A stretch of 64,000 bases of DNA, from the NCBI RefSeq assembly GCF_947581735.1, contig NZ_CANPVT010000002.1, forward strand, positions 248,001 to 312,000. Reading direction: 5' to 3'. Below, piece after piece: positions 25,940-35,896 of this stretch (its first letter is position 1; each line of letters opens with the position of its first letter). This DNA comes from Candidatus Palauibacter soopunensis. Its GTDB lineage: Bacteria; Gemmatimonadota; Gemmatimonadetes; Palauibacterales; Palauibacteraceae. The notes under the pieces are model-generated. The model had not been told where the DNA came from, made no database searches, and worked only from the letters and a program-made list of their open reading frames with translations. The position numbers and the translations under genes are program-made.

Positions 25940-26644
25940 TCAACCGGCCGCGGGGTTCCGGAACGGAAGCCGCAGGAGCAGGAAGAGTCCGATCGCCAAA
26001 GGTTCGAGGAGCGGAATGTACCATGGCCAGCCGGGAAAGAAATCGAGCAGCGTGGACCCCGGCGGCTTGTCGACGAGGTAGAGATAGTTCGACCCGAGGA
26101 CCCGGTTTATCGGATAGACGACGGCCGCGTACAGGTTCAGCAGTCCGAACACAATCCACGGATCGCGGGACGTCGGCCGATAGCCTTCCACCATCACGGC
26201 CCACACGCCGGCGATGACGACCGCCCCGTGCGATCCCAGCGACTCGAAGAAGGTGAAGTGGATGACGCCGAACTCGGCATCCGGGGTCAGGACGGCCTGC
26301 ACCGCCCCCGCCACCCCCAGGAAGTACATGAGACGGAGAACCCGGGGGCCTCGCGTCCACAGCCCGTAGATGGTCATCCACGCCATGGCGCTGCAAAGGT
26401 GCAGCGGTATGTCGTTCTGCACCGACCAGAGCCCCGTCGCGGCCTTCCAGATGTGCCTCGCAAGGAGGAGAACGAAAATCGTGAGGCCCAACGCCACGCG
26501 GAGGCGGCGGCGGCCCCGCTCATCGGCCCCCAGACCGACGCGAATCAGACAGGCGCCGACGACCGCCAGGGCACCGATGGTGGCAAGATGAACCGGGCCG
26601 AAAAGGTCGAACGGCACCCGCTCCGTTCCGAAGAACTCGCTCAT
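25940..26644 (-). CDS. YwaF/TIGR02206-family integral membrane protein
   Basis: A 234-residue membrane protein with about seven hydrophobic segments. PLHLCSAMAWM in the middle and SLGSHGAVVIAG later are the conserved Cys- and His-bearing helices of the YwaF/TIGR02206 family, to which animal TMEM164, reported as a lipid acyltransferase using a Cys and a His, is related. A lipid-remodelling role is therefore possible but unproven in bacteria. It lies 44 bases downstream of the nagB-like gene and 79 bases upstream of lysW, all on the minus strand, so it may be the last gene of the M16-nagB transcript with lysW starting a new one. Confidence 0.72.
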   Translation of the reverse strand: MSEFFGTERVPFDLFGPVHLATIGALAVVGACLIRVGLGADERGRRRLRVALGLTIFVLLLARHIWKAATGLWSVQNDIPLHLCSAMAWMTIYGLWTRGPRVLRLMYFLGVAGAVQAVLTPDAEFGVIHFTFFESLGSHGAVVIAGVWAVMVEGYRPTSRDPWIVFGLLNLYAAVVYPINRVLGSNYLYLVDKPPGSTLLDFFPGWPWYIPLLEPLAIGLFLLLRLPFRNPAAG

Positions 26645-26688
26645 GTCAGCCTGTCGCGCCGCGCCGTCCGACCGGGGGCGTCACGGGT

Positions 26689-28602
26689 TCACGCCTCCTC
26701 GTCCGCGAGGGAGGAGGTGGGAATCTCCGGACCCTCGACCCGCTGCCCCTCCCGCAGCGTCACATACGCCTCAATGGCGTAGTAGGCGGGCAGGCCCAGG
26801 GCGGCCAGCCGGTTGGCCGTATTACGGTTTCGCTCGACGACGCGCTGCCAGAATTCGCGCGGATCCGGTCCGGGAAACGGGGCCAGGTCCTTCTGTGACT
26901 CGTGTCGGAAAATCGCCTGGACCTTGCCGTGCAGTTCGCCTTCGGAGAGCGGCACGAGGACGGTCGCTTCGTCCAGATTCCACTCCTGCCATGCGCCGCG
27001 GTAGAGCCAGAGCCACGGCGGGTCGCCGCGGTAACGGGCGAGCGCCGCATCCACCGTCTCGAGGCACATGCGGTGTGTGCCATGCGGGTCGGACAGGTCC
27101 CCGGCGGCGAACACGATCGTCGGCCGCACTTCCTCCAGAAGCCGCTCGACGATCTCCACGTCCTCCGAGGTGATCGGGTTCTTTCTCACCGCTCCCGTCT
27201 GATAGAACGGCTGGTTCAGAAAGCGGGCGCGGTCCGCGGAGAGCCCCAGCGATTCGATCGCGGCCGTGGCCTCGGTCTCGCGGATGATCCGCTTGAGTTG
27301 TTGAACCACGCCGGGATCGATGTCCCCCGGCTCCTTGCGGGCGAGCCGGTCTTCGAGAGATCGCAGCACCCCCCCGAGGTTCGCGGCGTCGCCGAGGTCG
27401 ATGATGCCCGCCGCGCGCCGCAGGAAGTCGAGGTACCGGCGCACCTCGTGGTCGAAGACGGCGATGTTCCCGGACGTCTGGTACGCCACGGTGATGTGGT
27501 TGCCGTTCTCGACGAGCTTGCGCAGCAGTCCGCCCATCGAGATCACATCGTCGTCCGGGTGAGGTGAGAAAACGACGATGTTCTGGCCGCGCGGCAGCCG
27601 GCTCTTCCCCCGGATCTTGGAGATGAGCGCGTTGAAGACCTGTCCGTTGAGCGGCTCGGCCGAACCGTGCCGGGAGGTGAGCGGGGCGAGGTGGTTCGCG
27701 CGATAGTCGTCGGTCGCGAGGTGCAGGATCGACTTGTCGGTGCGTTCGCTCAGCCAGACGACGGCGGCGGTCTCGCGCTCCGCCGTCCACTCCACGTCAC
27801 CCACGAGCCACGGCGTGCGGACGCGGGTGAGATCGGAAGCGGCGGCCGGATCGAGATAGACGGTCGCATGGGCGTGCTGTTGGAGGAAGGTCGCCGCGAC
27901 GTCCGCGTGGACCTCTCCCTCGACGGCTCGACGCACGATCCCGGCCTTGTGTTCCCCGGTCGCGAGCAGGACGACCTCCCGCGCTTCGAGGATCGTGGCC
28001 ACGCCCATCGTGATCGCCTGCGGGGGCACGTTCTCCTCGCCGAAGAAATCGGCCGCGGCATCGCTCCGGGTGACGGTGTCCAGGTAGAGCCGCCGGGTGC
28101 GCGAGTCGCGCTCGGACCCCGGCTCGTTGAAGCCGATGTGACCGCTGCGCCCGATCCCGAGAATCTGGAAGTCGATCCCGCCCGCCTCCCGGATTCGGCG
28201 CTCGTAATCGACGCAGTGTCCCTCGACCTCCGCTTCCGGTACGTCGCCGCGAGGGATGTGACAGTGCTCCGGCGCAATGTTCACGTGGTCGAACAGGTGC
28301 TCCCGCATGTAGCGGTGATAGCTGTGGAGGCTGCCGGGCCGCATCGGGAAGTACTCGTCGAGGTTGAAGGCGACCGCGTTGGAGAAGTCGAGTCCTTCGT
28401 CGCGGTGCAGGCGGATGAGTTCCCGATAGACGCCGACGGGCGTGGCGCCGGTCGCGAGGCCGAGAACGGCGGGGCGCCCGTTCTCGGCCCTCTCCCGCAG
28501 GAGCGTGGCGATCCGCCCGGCGACTTCGGCGGCGATGCTGTCGTGGTCCGGCATGACCCGGACGGGCACGCGTTCCCTGCGCGCGTGCGCGGCGCCGCTC
28601 AT
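26689..28602 (-). CDS. nagB: Glucosamine-6-phosphate deaminase fused to PIG-L/LmbE deacetylase-like domain
   Basis: A 637-residue two-domain enzyme. Residues about 10-265 are NagB (isomerase/deaminase making fructose 6-phosphate and ammonia): GLATGATPVGVY phosphate loop, FNLDEYF and IGRSGHIGFNEPG. Residues about 335-540 are a PIG-L/LmbE zinc deacetylase-like domain with HPDDD starting at H348 and DPHGTHRM later. The same fusion is known from Bacteroidetes and relatives, where it is annotated as glucosamine-6-phosphate deaminase. Both activities fit N-acetylglucosamine recycling: deacetylation, then deamination. ATG 28602 is chosen; an in-frame ATG 30 bases upstream is possible. It lies 36 bases after the M16 peptidase. 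Confidence 0.87.
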   Translation of the reverse strand: MSGAAHARRERVPVRVMPDHDSIAAEVAGRIATLLRERAENGRPAVLGLATGATPVGVYRELIRLHRDEGLDFSNAVAFNLDEYFPMRPGSLHSYHRYMREHLFDHVNIAPEHCHIPRGDVPEAEVEGHCVDYERRIREAGGIDFQILGIGRSGHIGFNEPGSERDSRTRRLYLDTVTRSDAAADFFGEENVPPQAITMGVATILEAREVVLLATGEHKAGIVRRAVEGEVHADVAATFLQQHAHATVYLDPAAASDLTRVRTPWLVGDVEWTAERETAAVVWLSERTDKSILHLATDDYRANHLAPLTSRHGSAEPLNGQVFNALISKIRGKSRLPRGQNIVVFSPHPDDDVISMGGLLRKLVENGNHITVAYQTSGNIAVFDHEVRRYLDFLRRAAGIIDLGDAANLGGVLRSLEDRLARKEPGDIDPGVVQQLKRIIRETEATAAIESLGLSADRARFLNQPFYQTGAVRKNPITSEDVEIVERLLEEVRPTIVFAAGDLSDPHGTHRMCLETVDAALARYRGDPPWLWLYRGAWQEWNLDEATVLVPLSEGELHGKVQAIFRHESQKDLAPFPGPDPREFWQRVVERNRNTANRLAALGLPAYYAIEAYVTLREGQRVEGPEIPTSSLADEEA

Positions 28603-28638
28603 CCGATCACCCGCCGGCCGTGGCTCCTCCACATGACA

Positions 28639-31476
28639 CTAGGGGACCTTCTGCTCCGGGAGCAGCACGAACCGGGCGTACTGGTCGGTGCGGAGGTAAC
28701 GGACGGCGGCCTCCCGCACCTGCTCCGCGGTCCAGCGTTCGATCCACTCGTAGCTCGGGATCCCGTTCAGGTCCCGGCCGGCCCGTTCGAAGGAGGCCAA
28801 CTGCGACAGCCAATACCGGTTCTCCTGCAGGTTCGTCTCCTTCGTGCGCCGCTGCGTTTCCCGGACCTTGTCGACGGTCTCCGCGTCCGGTCCCTCCGCC
28901 TTCAGGCGTTCGATCTCCTCGAACACGGCGTCGGACAACTCCTCGGCGCGTTCCGGATCCGAGCCGAAGGAGATCGTGAAGCGGTACTCCTCATCGGGCC
29001 GGTAGCTCAGCGATCCGCGGACGCCGACGCCGTACGTGCCGCCCATGTCTTCGCGCAGTATTTCCCGGAGGCGGATGTCCAGGACGTCCGCCATGGCCGA
29101 GATCGCGTTCGACTCCTCCAGCGAGTATGCCGCTTCGCCCGCGAAGATGATCTGCGTCCGGCTCTGCGGCTCCAGACCCTTGTACACCGTCGTTTCGATC
29201 GTCCCGGCGGGCGGATCGATTCCGAGATCGCGCCAGTCCTCGACGCGCCCGAGATTCGGAAGCGCCCCGAGATACTGCTCCACGAGCGGCCGCATCGTCG
29301 CGAGATCGAAGGCCCCCGTGAAGTAGAACGTGAAGTCGCTGGCGTCCGCGAACCGGTCGCGGTAGAGGTCGTAGGCCGCGTCGAGGTCGGCCTCTTCGAG
29401 GTTGCTCGCGAGCTGCGACAGCCGAAGGACCCTCGGGTGCCCCTGGGACATGGTGGCCGAGATCGTGTCGGAGAACACGAAGTTGGGATTCGCGCCCACG
29501 TTCGCGAGCACCGCCATCTGCTGGGCCTTCATCGCCTCGAACATCGTCTCGTCCCGGCGCGGCGCGGAAAAGTACAGGTACATGAGTTGGAACGCCGTTT
29601 CCACGTCCTGCGGAGACGCCGATCCTCCCAGCCCCTCGGAAAGCGACCCCACCGACGGCGAGACCCGTACCGCCTTCCCGGCCAGCTTCTTCCCGAGCGC
29701 GGTCTGATCGAAGTCGCCGACGCCGGACTGGCCCACCACGTTCAGAGCGAACGAGACTCTCCGGAAGAGATCGTCGGAAACGGTCGACGTACCGCCGGGA
29801 CTCGTCGCGGAGAAGAGGATCTCGTCGTCCTTGAAGTCCGTCGGCTTCAGAACGACCCGGACGCCGTTCTCGAGCGTCCATATCGTGACGCCCACCTCGT
29901 CGAGGACCTCCTCGCTCGCCACGGGCATCCCGTCGGGAGCGACGGGAAGGAGCGGGGCGTCGGCCGCCTCGTCCTCGTAGGCCTCGACCTCTCGCCCACC
30001 CACCGCGGCGAACACATTCAGGAGGTCTTCCTCCGCGGGAGGTTCCAGTCCCTCCTTCGCCGGCGCGCTGGCGAGGACGACGCGTCCCTGCTCGGCCAGC
30101 CACGCCTGGGCGATGCCGTTCGTCTCCTCGAGCGTGATGCCGGGGAGGAAGGCGTCCACCAACTCCATCTGCGTCTCGAGACTCGGGTAGGCGCTCCCCT
30201 GGAGAAACACCTGTATATAGCGGCTCGCGAGCGACGCGGACTCCTGGTTCTCCCGCTCGGCCAGACGGCGTTCGTATCCCCGCCGGGTGTTGGTCTTTTC
30301 GCGCTCCAGCTCGCTCGCGGTGAACCCGTTCTGAACCACGCGCTCGGCCTCGGTGAGGAGAGCTTCGAGCCCGCGCTCGATCCCGCCCTCGGCGACGAGC
30401 GCGACGAGTTGATAAGCATCCACGCCGCGCGCGAACTGCCCCTGGCCCGAAAAACTGAACATGAACGGCGGGTCGGCCTGGAGCCGGAGTTCGTTCAGCC
30501 GCGCGTTCAGCATGCCGGAGTAGAGCCCTTCGACCAGGCCGCGGCGGAAGTCGCCGATCGTGCCGCGCGGGGCGGGCGGCTGCTTGTACAGGACGCCGAC
30601 CTGACTCCCCTGCGCCTCGGGGTCGGTCACAATTGTGACGAGCGGCGGATGGTCAATCGGGACTTCGGCCGCGATCCGGGGACGCGGCTCCGCGGGCCCG
30701 GTCAGCCCTCCGAACCGCTCGCGAATCGTCGCTTCGATAACGGCGCCGTCGAAATCGCCGACGGCGATGATCGCCATCAGATCCGGCCGGTACCAGTCTT
30801 CGTAAAAGCTGCGCAGCCGCTCGGCGGGGGCCGTCTCGAGGATCTCCGTCTTCCCGATCGGGAGTCGCTCCGCATACAGCGACCCCTGGAAGAGGACCGG
30901 GAACTGCTGGTCCTGTATCCGCGCTCCGGCTCCTCGCCGTCCGCGCCATTCCTCGATCACAACGCCGCGCTCCTTGTCCACCTCCTCCGGGTCGAAGAGC
31001 ACGCCCTGGGCCCAGTCCTCGAGGATCCGGAACGCGGTGACCAGCATCTCCGGGTCGTCCATCGGCACCTGGAGCATGTAGACCGTCTCGTCGAAGCTCG
31101 TATACGCGTTGATATCGGGGCCGAACTGCATCCCGATCGACTCGAGATAGTCGACGAGCGCCTGCTTCTCGAAGTTCTCCGTGCCGTTGAACGCCATGTG
31201 CTCGACGAAATGCGCCAGCCCGAGCTGGTCCTCGTCTTCGAGGATGGAGCCGGCGTTCACGACGAGGCGCAGTTCCGCCCGGTTCTCCGGCTCATTGTTC
31301 TCGCGCACGAAGTAGCGCAGGCCGTTGTCCAGCGTGCCGGTAATGACGGCCGGGTCCGGCGGAATCGGATCCGCCGGGGCCGGCGTCTGCCCGGCCGCTC
31401 CGGGGGCGGAGAGGGAGGAGACAAGGGTGACGGCGATCAACACAAAAGCGAAACGGAGCAAGCGGGACGTCTTCAT
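28639..31476 (-). CDS. Exported M16-family zinc peptidase (pitrilysin-like, two-module)
   Basis: A 945-residue secreted or periplasmic peptidase with a Sec signal peptide (LLRFAFVLIAVTLVSSLSAPGAAG). The inverted zinc motif HFVEH (H89, E92, H93) is in the first M16 module, followed by the usual downstream glutamate region. The second module (about 520-930) lacks a zinc motif, as normal for this family, and ends in an RLKAEGP..ETVDKVRETQ helix. Such proteins degrade oligopeptides in the periplasm. It begins the minus-strand run toward nagB and the lysine operon and is divergent from the DUF1460 gene with about 120 bases between. Confidence 0.9.
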   Translation of the reverse strand: MKTSRLLRFAFVLIAVTLVSSLSAPGAAGQTPAPADPIPPDPAVITGTLDNGLRYFVRENNEPENRAELRLVVNAGSILEDEDQLGLAHFVEHMAFNGTENFEKQALVDYLESIGMQFGPDINAYTSFDETVYMLQVPMDDPEMLVTAFRILEDWAQGVLFDPEEVDKERGVVIEEWRGRRGAGARIQDQQFPVLFQGSLYAERLPIGKTEILETAPAERLRSFYEDWYRPDLMAIIAVGDFDGAVIEATIRERFGGLTGPAEPRPRIAAEVPIDHPPLVTIVTDPEAQGSQVGVLYKQPPAPRGTIGDFRRGLVEGLYSGMLNARLNELRLQADPPFMFSFSGQGQFARGVDAYQLVALVAEGGIERGLEALLTEAERVVQNGFTASELEREKTNTRRGYERRLAERENQESASLASRYIQVFLQGSAYPSLETQMELVDAFLPGITLEETNGIAQAWLAEQGRVVLASAPAKEGLEPPAEEDLLNVFAAVGGREVEAYEDEAADAPLLPVAPDGMPVASEEVLDEVGVTIWTLENGVRVVLKPTDFKDDEILFSATSPGGTSTVSDDLFRRVSFALNVVGQSGVGDFDQTALGKKLAGKAVRVSPSVGSLSEGLGGSASPQDVETAFQLMYLYFSAPRRDETMFEAMKAQQMAVLANVGANPNFVFSDTISATMSQGHPRVLRLSQLASNLEEADLDAAYDLYRDRFADASDFTFYFTGAFDLATMRPLVEQYLGALPNLGRVEDWRDLGIDPPAGTIETTVYKGLEPQSRTQIIFAGEAAYSLEESNAISAMADVLDIRLREILREDMGGTYGVGVRGSLSYRPDEEYRFTISFGSDPERAEELSDAVFEEIERLKAEGPDAETVDKVRETQRRTKETNLQENRYWLSQLASFERAGRDLNGIPSYEWIERWTAEQVREAAVRYLRTDQYARFVLLPEQKVP

Positions 31477-31597
31477 CGATAACTCTCGGCAGAGGGAGTG
31501 GCCTCCAGTGTGGAAGCCGCCAAGATAGCCGACGTTCCCTGGGAGCGCATATAGTACGGGAAGGGGAGGAACGCACAGTGCTCAACCTCGGTTCGAC

Positions 31598-32587
31598 ATG
31601 AGATGGCGCAGCGTCTTCACGCTGGCGAAGGTCGTAGGCTGTATCCTCGCCACCGTGGCCGTCATCGCGGTGCTCGCCTGGACGCAGGCCCAGCCCTCCA
31701 CCTCGACGGTGGTTGACGAAACGGGCGGGGTCGGGACGGAATCGGCCGCGCCCTCGGAGGGAGCCGCCTGGATCCCGGAGGACTGGGCGATTTTCGAGGA
31801 GAAAGTGCGCTTTGCCGCGGAGCGCGGGCTCGCGGAGATGGACGTGGGCGACGCCATCGCGCAGCTTGCCGAGACCTTCGTCGGGACGACGTACGAGCCC
31901 GGCACGCTCGAAGTCCCCGGACCCGAGCGGCTCGTGATCAACTTCCGCGAACTCGACTGCGTGACCCTCGTGGAGACCGTCCTCGCCCTGACGCGGTTCG
32001 TCCGCGAGGAGGGCGTCAACGTCCTCTCGGATCCTCCCGCCGCGCAGGCCCGCTACGAGGCCCATCTGACGGCGCTCCGATACCGCGGGGGCCAGCTCGA
32101 CGGATACCCGAGCCGGCTGCACTACTTCTCGGAGTGGCTCGCGGACAACGACGCCCGGGGAGTCGTGCGCATCACGACCGGGGAACTGGATCCCGCCCTC
32201 GATCCGGAGCCCGTGAACTTCATGTCCCGGCACCCCGAAGCGTATCGGCAACTGGCCGAGCCCGGCGTGCTCCGGGCCATCGCGGCCACCGAGGCGCGGC
32301 TCGACGAAGGACCCGGCCGGGAGTACGTGCCGCAGGACCGGATCGCGCAGGTGGCCGACCGGATCCGCGACGGCGACGTGATCGCGGCCACTTCGACCGT
32401 GGAAGGGCTGGACGTGGCCCACACCGGATTCGCCGTGTGGCGCGACGGGGCGCTTCACCTCCTTCACGCCCCCCTGGTCGGCAAGTCCGTGGAAATCTCG
32501 GAACGCCCGCTCGCGGAGCGGATCCTCTCCATCGACTCCCAGGACGGCATCATGGTCGCGCGCCCCGTCGACCCGCCGCGCCGGTAG
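31598..32587 (+). CDS. DUF1460 (NlpC/P60-like amidase) protein, membrane anchored
   Basis: A 329-residue protein with an N-terminal hydrophobic anchor or signal (about 8-30) and a DUF1460 domain. Family marks are the nucleophilic-cysteine motif LDCVTLVETVLAL, GGQLDGYPSRLHYFSEWL and the histidine-containing VAHTGFAVWRDG. Structurally characterised members are N-acetylmuramoyl-L-alanine amidase-like cysteine hydrolases, so a role in peptidoglycan fragment turnover in the periplasm is likely. It is a single gene between the divergent M16 peptidase and the convergent TonB receptor; a strong hairpin follows its stop. Confidence 0.83.
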   Translation: MRWRSVFTLAKVVGCILATVAVIAVLAWTQAQPSTSTVVDETGGVGTESAAPSEGAAWIPEDWAIFEEKVRFAAERGLAEMDVGDAIAQLAETFVGTTYEPGTLEVPGPERLVINFRELDCVTLVETVLALTRFVREEGVNVLSDPPAAQARYEAHLTALRYRGGQLDGYPSRLHYFSEWLADNDARGVVRITTGELDPALDPEPVNFMSRHPEAYRQLAEPGVLRAIAATEARLDEGPGREYVPQDRIAQVADRIRDGDVIAATSTVEGLDVAHTGFAVWRDGALHLLHAPLVGKSVEISERPLAERILSIDSQDGIMVARPVDPPRR

Positions 32588-32613
32588 CCCGGGCGGCCGC
32601 AACGGTAGTGCAC

Positions 32614-32641
32614 GCGGCCCCGCCATCATGGCCGGGGCCGC
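32614..32641. terminator. Bidirectional terminator-like hairpin
   Basis: Arms gcggccccg and cggggccgc flank a short ccatcatggc centre that can extend the stem; no T-run follows. It lies in the 84-base gap between the convergent DUF1460 and TonB-receptor genes, where a shared terminator is expected. Confidence 0.5.
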
Positions 32642-32671
32642 CCCGCGCCCGGGCCGCCCCGCGCTCGACGG

Positions 32672-35600
32672 CTAGTTGATCGTGTACGTCACCCCAACCT
32701 TGATCCGCCGTCCCTTGGGATCGTGCGTGAAGCCATCGTACGAGGTCTCCCAGTTGACGAGGGGCGGAGGCGTTCCCAGCAAGTTGAACCCTGTGACGAA
32801 ACCATCGATTTGGTCGGTGACCTTCATCATCAGCGTCGCGTCCAGCGTGCCGAAGGAATCGATCACGCGATAATTCTCGTCGGCGGAGTCCGGATCGTCG
32901 TAGGAGGAGATGTAGTAAAAGGATCCGATCGCCGAGAGACGCTCCGTGTGGAACCCGACGGAAGCCGTCCACTTCCACTGCGGAAGAGGCCACGCGATGG
33001 GGTTGTTCCGGTTGAGAAGTCCGGCCCCGCTGGTCGCCGCCTGCAGCTCCACGCCTCCTCGCGTGAGCGCAAGGATGTCGTACTTGTGCGTGTAGGTGCC
33101 ATCGATCCCGAATGACATCTCGGCGCTCCCCACCGGCTGGCGCGTCGACAAACTCCAGTCCAGGCCGGATGTCTTCATGCCCGGCCAGTTCACGAGGTCG
33201 ATCCGAATACGTTCGATGAAAGCCGCGTCGCACGTTCCCGTCCCCCAACCGTCCGGACACCTGATGAACTCCTTCACGGCCTCCCGGCTGGCGCCGCCCT
33301 CGTCGTAGAGCCTCGTGACGGCCGTATAGGGAACGACGTTGATGATGTCCTTGAAGTCGTACGTCCAGTAGTCGAACGTCGCCTGCGTACGACTCGGGAA
33401 ATGGAAGAGGACGAGGCCAACGTTCCCCGTGGTGGCCCGTTCCGGCACCAGATCCTCGCTCCCGTACGTATCCACCGCCTTGTAGACATCCGTCTCCCAC
33501 ACATACTCGAGAGCCGTGATCTTGTCCGTGTTGACATCATCGACGGACGGGACGCGGAACGTGGATTGCAGGGATGCCCGCGCCGAGAGCTGATAGTCGT
33601 CGGAGTCCAGCAACCGGATGGCGAGGGCCGCCTTCGGGTCGAAGCTGCTGGCAACATCGTGGAACTCATAGTTGGCGGCGAACTGAAGATCCACCCGATC
33701 GCCGAGGTTTATCGGCAACTCACCGTAGAACCGATGGACCGTCTGGGAACTCGCGTAGGGGAAGTACCCGGTCGTGAACGTAAACGGCCCCGCCTGGTCG
33801 AGGCAGCTCCGGTCGCCCGGCACCTGACACGGATTGAGACGCTGGTTCCCCGGATCGTTGGGTTGGCCGGTCACATCGAACCAGCGGAACTGGTAGCCGA
33901 TCGCATAGCCGATCGCGTCGGTCAGCGAATTGGTGAACGTAGCCTCGGCCGTAAGAAGCTCGGCGGTACTGAAGAGGTCCACCTCCTCGTTGATCCAGTC
34001 GATCAGCGCGGGCGAGTTCGCGACCGAGGGGTCGTAGCCCGGATTGTCCGCGTTGGTGTACGTCGTGCCCGGCTGCTGCGCGCGAAGAATCGCATTGCTG
34101 AACGGATTGTAGAACATGCAGTTGCCCTGGCCCGCCACGGCGCCGCCCGTGTCTCCGAGGCTCATCCCGGCTGCCGACGTGGGGTCGACGACTACGCCGA
34201 CTCCGCAGTCCGGCCCCCCGAAGCCGCGAAAAGCCAAGTACTTCCGGTAGGCATACTCCGCGGGCTGGTTCACGTTGCCCGCCGCCCGAGAGTAGCCGAC
34301 AGCCACGTCCACCTCGCCCGTCGTGCCGATGTGGTGGTCCAGCGAAGCCGCGATCCTCTGAGTACGCGACGAACGGCTCAGAGTTCGTCCGGGACCGCTG
34401 TTGCCCACCAGGCGCCCGAAGAAGAACCAGTCGTCCTCGAGGCACGCCGCCTGCGAGGCAAAGCCGGCCGCGCCCGCATTCGAGCTGCAGAACGCCTGCC
34501 TGCCCGGATTCTCGGGCATGACCACCTGAAGGCCGTCGTATAGCGACGTAGGCGGGAAGGAGGGGGTCGTGTACCAGTCGGGGATGGCGGCCTCCGACCA
34601 CAGCCCCTCGACGTGAACCGTGGTGTTGTCGCTCAACTCGCTGTTCAGCTCGCCGAACACCCGGGCGTGCCACTGGTTCTCGATCAGGTTGTCCCACGGC
34701 CCGTATCGGAACCGGCAGGTGACGCCGGCATCCGTTCCGCCCAGACCCTCGCATCCCGGGTCCACGAACAGACGGGCATCTCCCTGGCTGTCCCCGTAGT
34801 GGGAGCGGATCAGCGCGCTGATGAATTCGCCGGGAGTCTCGGTCCCGGTCAGTGTCGGCCGCAGAAAGGCCCCGGGGTTCCCGTAGTAGGACCAGCCGCC
34901 GCCGCCCGGCCCGGGATAGGGGCGCAGCACCCAGTCGCGCTCCTCGGCTTCCAACTGCCGGCGCATGGCCCAATCGGCCGAGAGGACCGCGGTTGTTCCT
35001 TCGCCCAGACTCGTGCCCCAGATCGCGCCTATGTTCGTGTCGCCGGCACCGCTGAAGTAGTCGTGCGAAGCGGACAGCTCGAATCCCTGGAAATCTCTGC
35101 GGGTCACAAAGTTGGCCACGCCGGCTACGGCGTCGGAGCCGTAAATGGCCGAGGCGCCCTCCTTCAGGACTTCGATACGGTCGAGCGCGATGGCGGGGAA
35201 GGCGTTGATGTCCACGAACCGGCCGCCGGGAAGTCTGGCCGGGGTGTACACCTGCCGGCGACCGTTCAACAGCGTCAACGTTCGCGAGGCGCCCAGACCT
35301 CGCAGATTGACGTTGGTCGCGGTCTCCGGCACGAGCGTCCCGCTCTGGTTGTACCAGCCGTTGCGCTCGCCGATCGTGCCGTGCGCGGCGCCCAGTTTCT
35401 TGAAGAAGTCCACTGCTTGCGGCGCGCCCTGCTCCTGCAGCGACTCGCGGTCGGTCACGTCGACCGCATACGGCAGATTCTCAGGCGGCGCCGAAAAGTG
35501 CGTCCCGGTCACCACGGCCGTCAGCTCCTCCAACGCGATGGTTCGCTGGGAAGCCAACTGCATGTCGACGTTCGTACGCTCTCCGGCCCGAACGACCACG

Positions 35601-35896
35601 CCCGAACTCACTCCCGCGACGAAGCCGGGAAAGGTGAAGCGCAGCGAATATGTACCCGGCGGGAGGCCGGCGATCGTGTACACGCCCTGCGCGGACGTCA
35701 TTGCGGTGCGCGATTCGTCGCCGAGAGGCGCCCCCGTCGCCGTGACCGTCACGGTGGGCATCGCGAGGCCCTCCTCGTTGGTCACGGTTCCGGTGACGGC
35801 TCCGTCCTGCGCGAGGGCGGCCGCCGGCCACACAAGCGCGAGCGCGGTAACGAGGCTGGCTCTGAACATGGCTTTTCTCTCGATCTTCATGGTCAT
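32672..35896 (-). CDS. TonB-dependent outer membrane receptor
   Basis: A 1074-residue receptor: signal peptide (ASLVTALALVWPAAALAQ), an N-terminal carboxypeptidase-regulatory-like domain (about 30-110, GTVTNEEGLAMPTVTVTATGA), a plug domain (about 135-250, NLRGLGASRTLTLLNGRR and EVLKEGASAIYGSDAVAGV), then a 22-strand barrel ending in VGVTYTIN with the expected hydrophobic C-terminus. Such receptors import large substrates using TonB energy; the substrate here is unknown. ATG 35896 overlaps the amidase stop (ATGA), tying the receptor to an exported amidase, which hints at an amide- or peptide-containing ligand. Confidence 0.9.
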   Translation of the reverse strand: MTMKIERKAMFRASLVTALALVWPAAALAQDGAVTGTVTNEEGLAMPTVTVTATGAPLGDESRTAMTSAQGVYTIAGLPPGTYSLRFTFPGFVAGVSSGVVVRAGERTNVDMQLASQRTIALEELTAVVTGTHFSAPPENLPYAVDVTDRESLQEQGAPQAVDFFKKLGAAHGTIGERNGWYNQSGTLVPETATNVNLRGLGASRTLTLLNGRRQVYTPARLPGGRFVDINAFPAIALDRIEVLKEGASAIYGSDAVAGVANFVTRRDFQGFELSASHDYFSGAGDTNIGAIWGTSLGEGTTAVLSADWAMRRQLEAEERDWVLRPYPGPGGGGWSYYGNPGAFLRPTLTGTETPGEFISALIRSHYGDSQGDARLFVDPGCEGLGGTDAGVTCRFRYGPWDNLIENQWHARVFGELNSELSDNTTVHVEGLWSEAAIPDWYTTPSFPPTSLYDGLQVVMPENPGRQAFCSSNAGAAGFASQAACLEDDWFFFGRLVGNSGPGRTLSRSSRTQRIAASLDHHIGTTGEVDVAVGYSRAAGNVNQPAEYAYRKYLAFRGFGGPDCGVGVVVDPTSAAGMSLGDTGGAVAGQGNCMFYNPFSNAILRAQQPGTTYTNADNPGYDPSVANSPALIDWINEEVDLFSTAELLTAEATFTNSLTDAIGYAIGYQFRWFDVTGQPNDPGNQRLNPCQVPGDRSCLDQAGPFTFTTGYFPYASSQTVHRFYGELPINLGDRVDLQFAANYEFHDVASSFDPKAALAIRLLDSDDYQLSARASLQSTFRVPSVDDVNTDKITALEYVWETDVYKAVDTYGSEDLVPERATTGNVGLVLFHFPSRTQATFDYWTYDFKDIINVVPYTAVTRLYDEGGASREAVKEFIRCPDGWGTGTCDAAFIERIRIDLVNWPGMKTSGLDWSLSTRQPVGSAEMSFGIDGTYTHKYDILALTRGGVELQAATSGAGLLNRNNPIAWPLPQWKWTASVGFHTERLSAIGSFYYISSYDDPDSADENYRVIDSFGTLDATLMMKVTDQIDGFVTGFNLLGTPPPLVNWETSYDGFTHDPKGRRIKVGVTYTIN

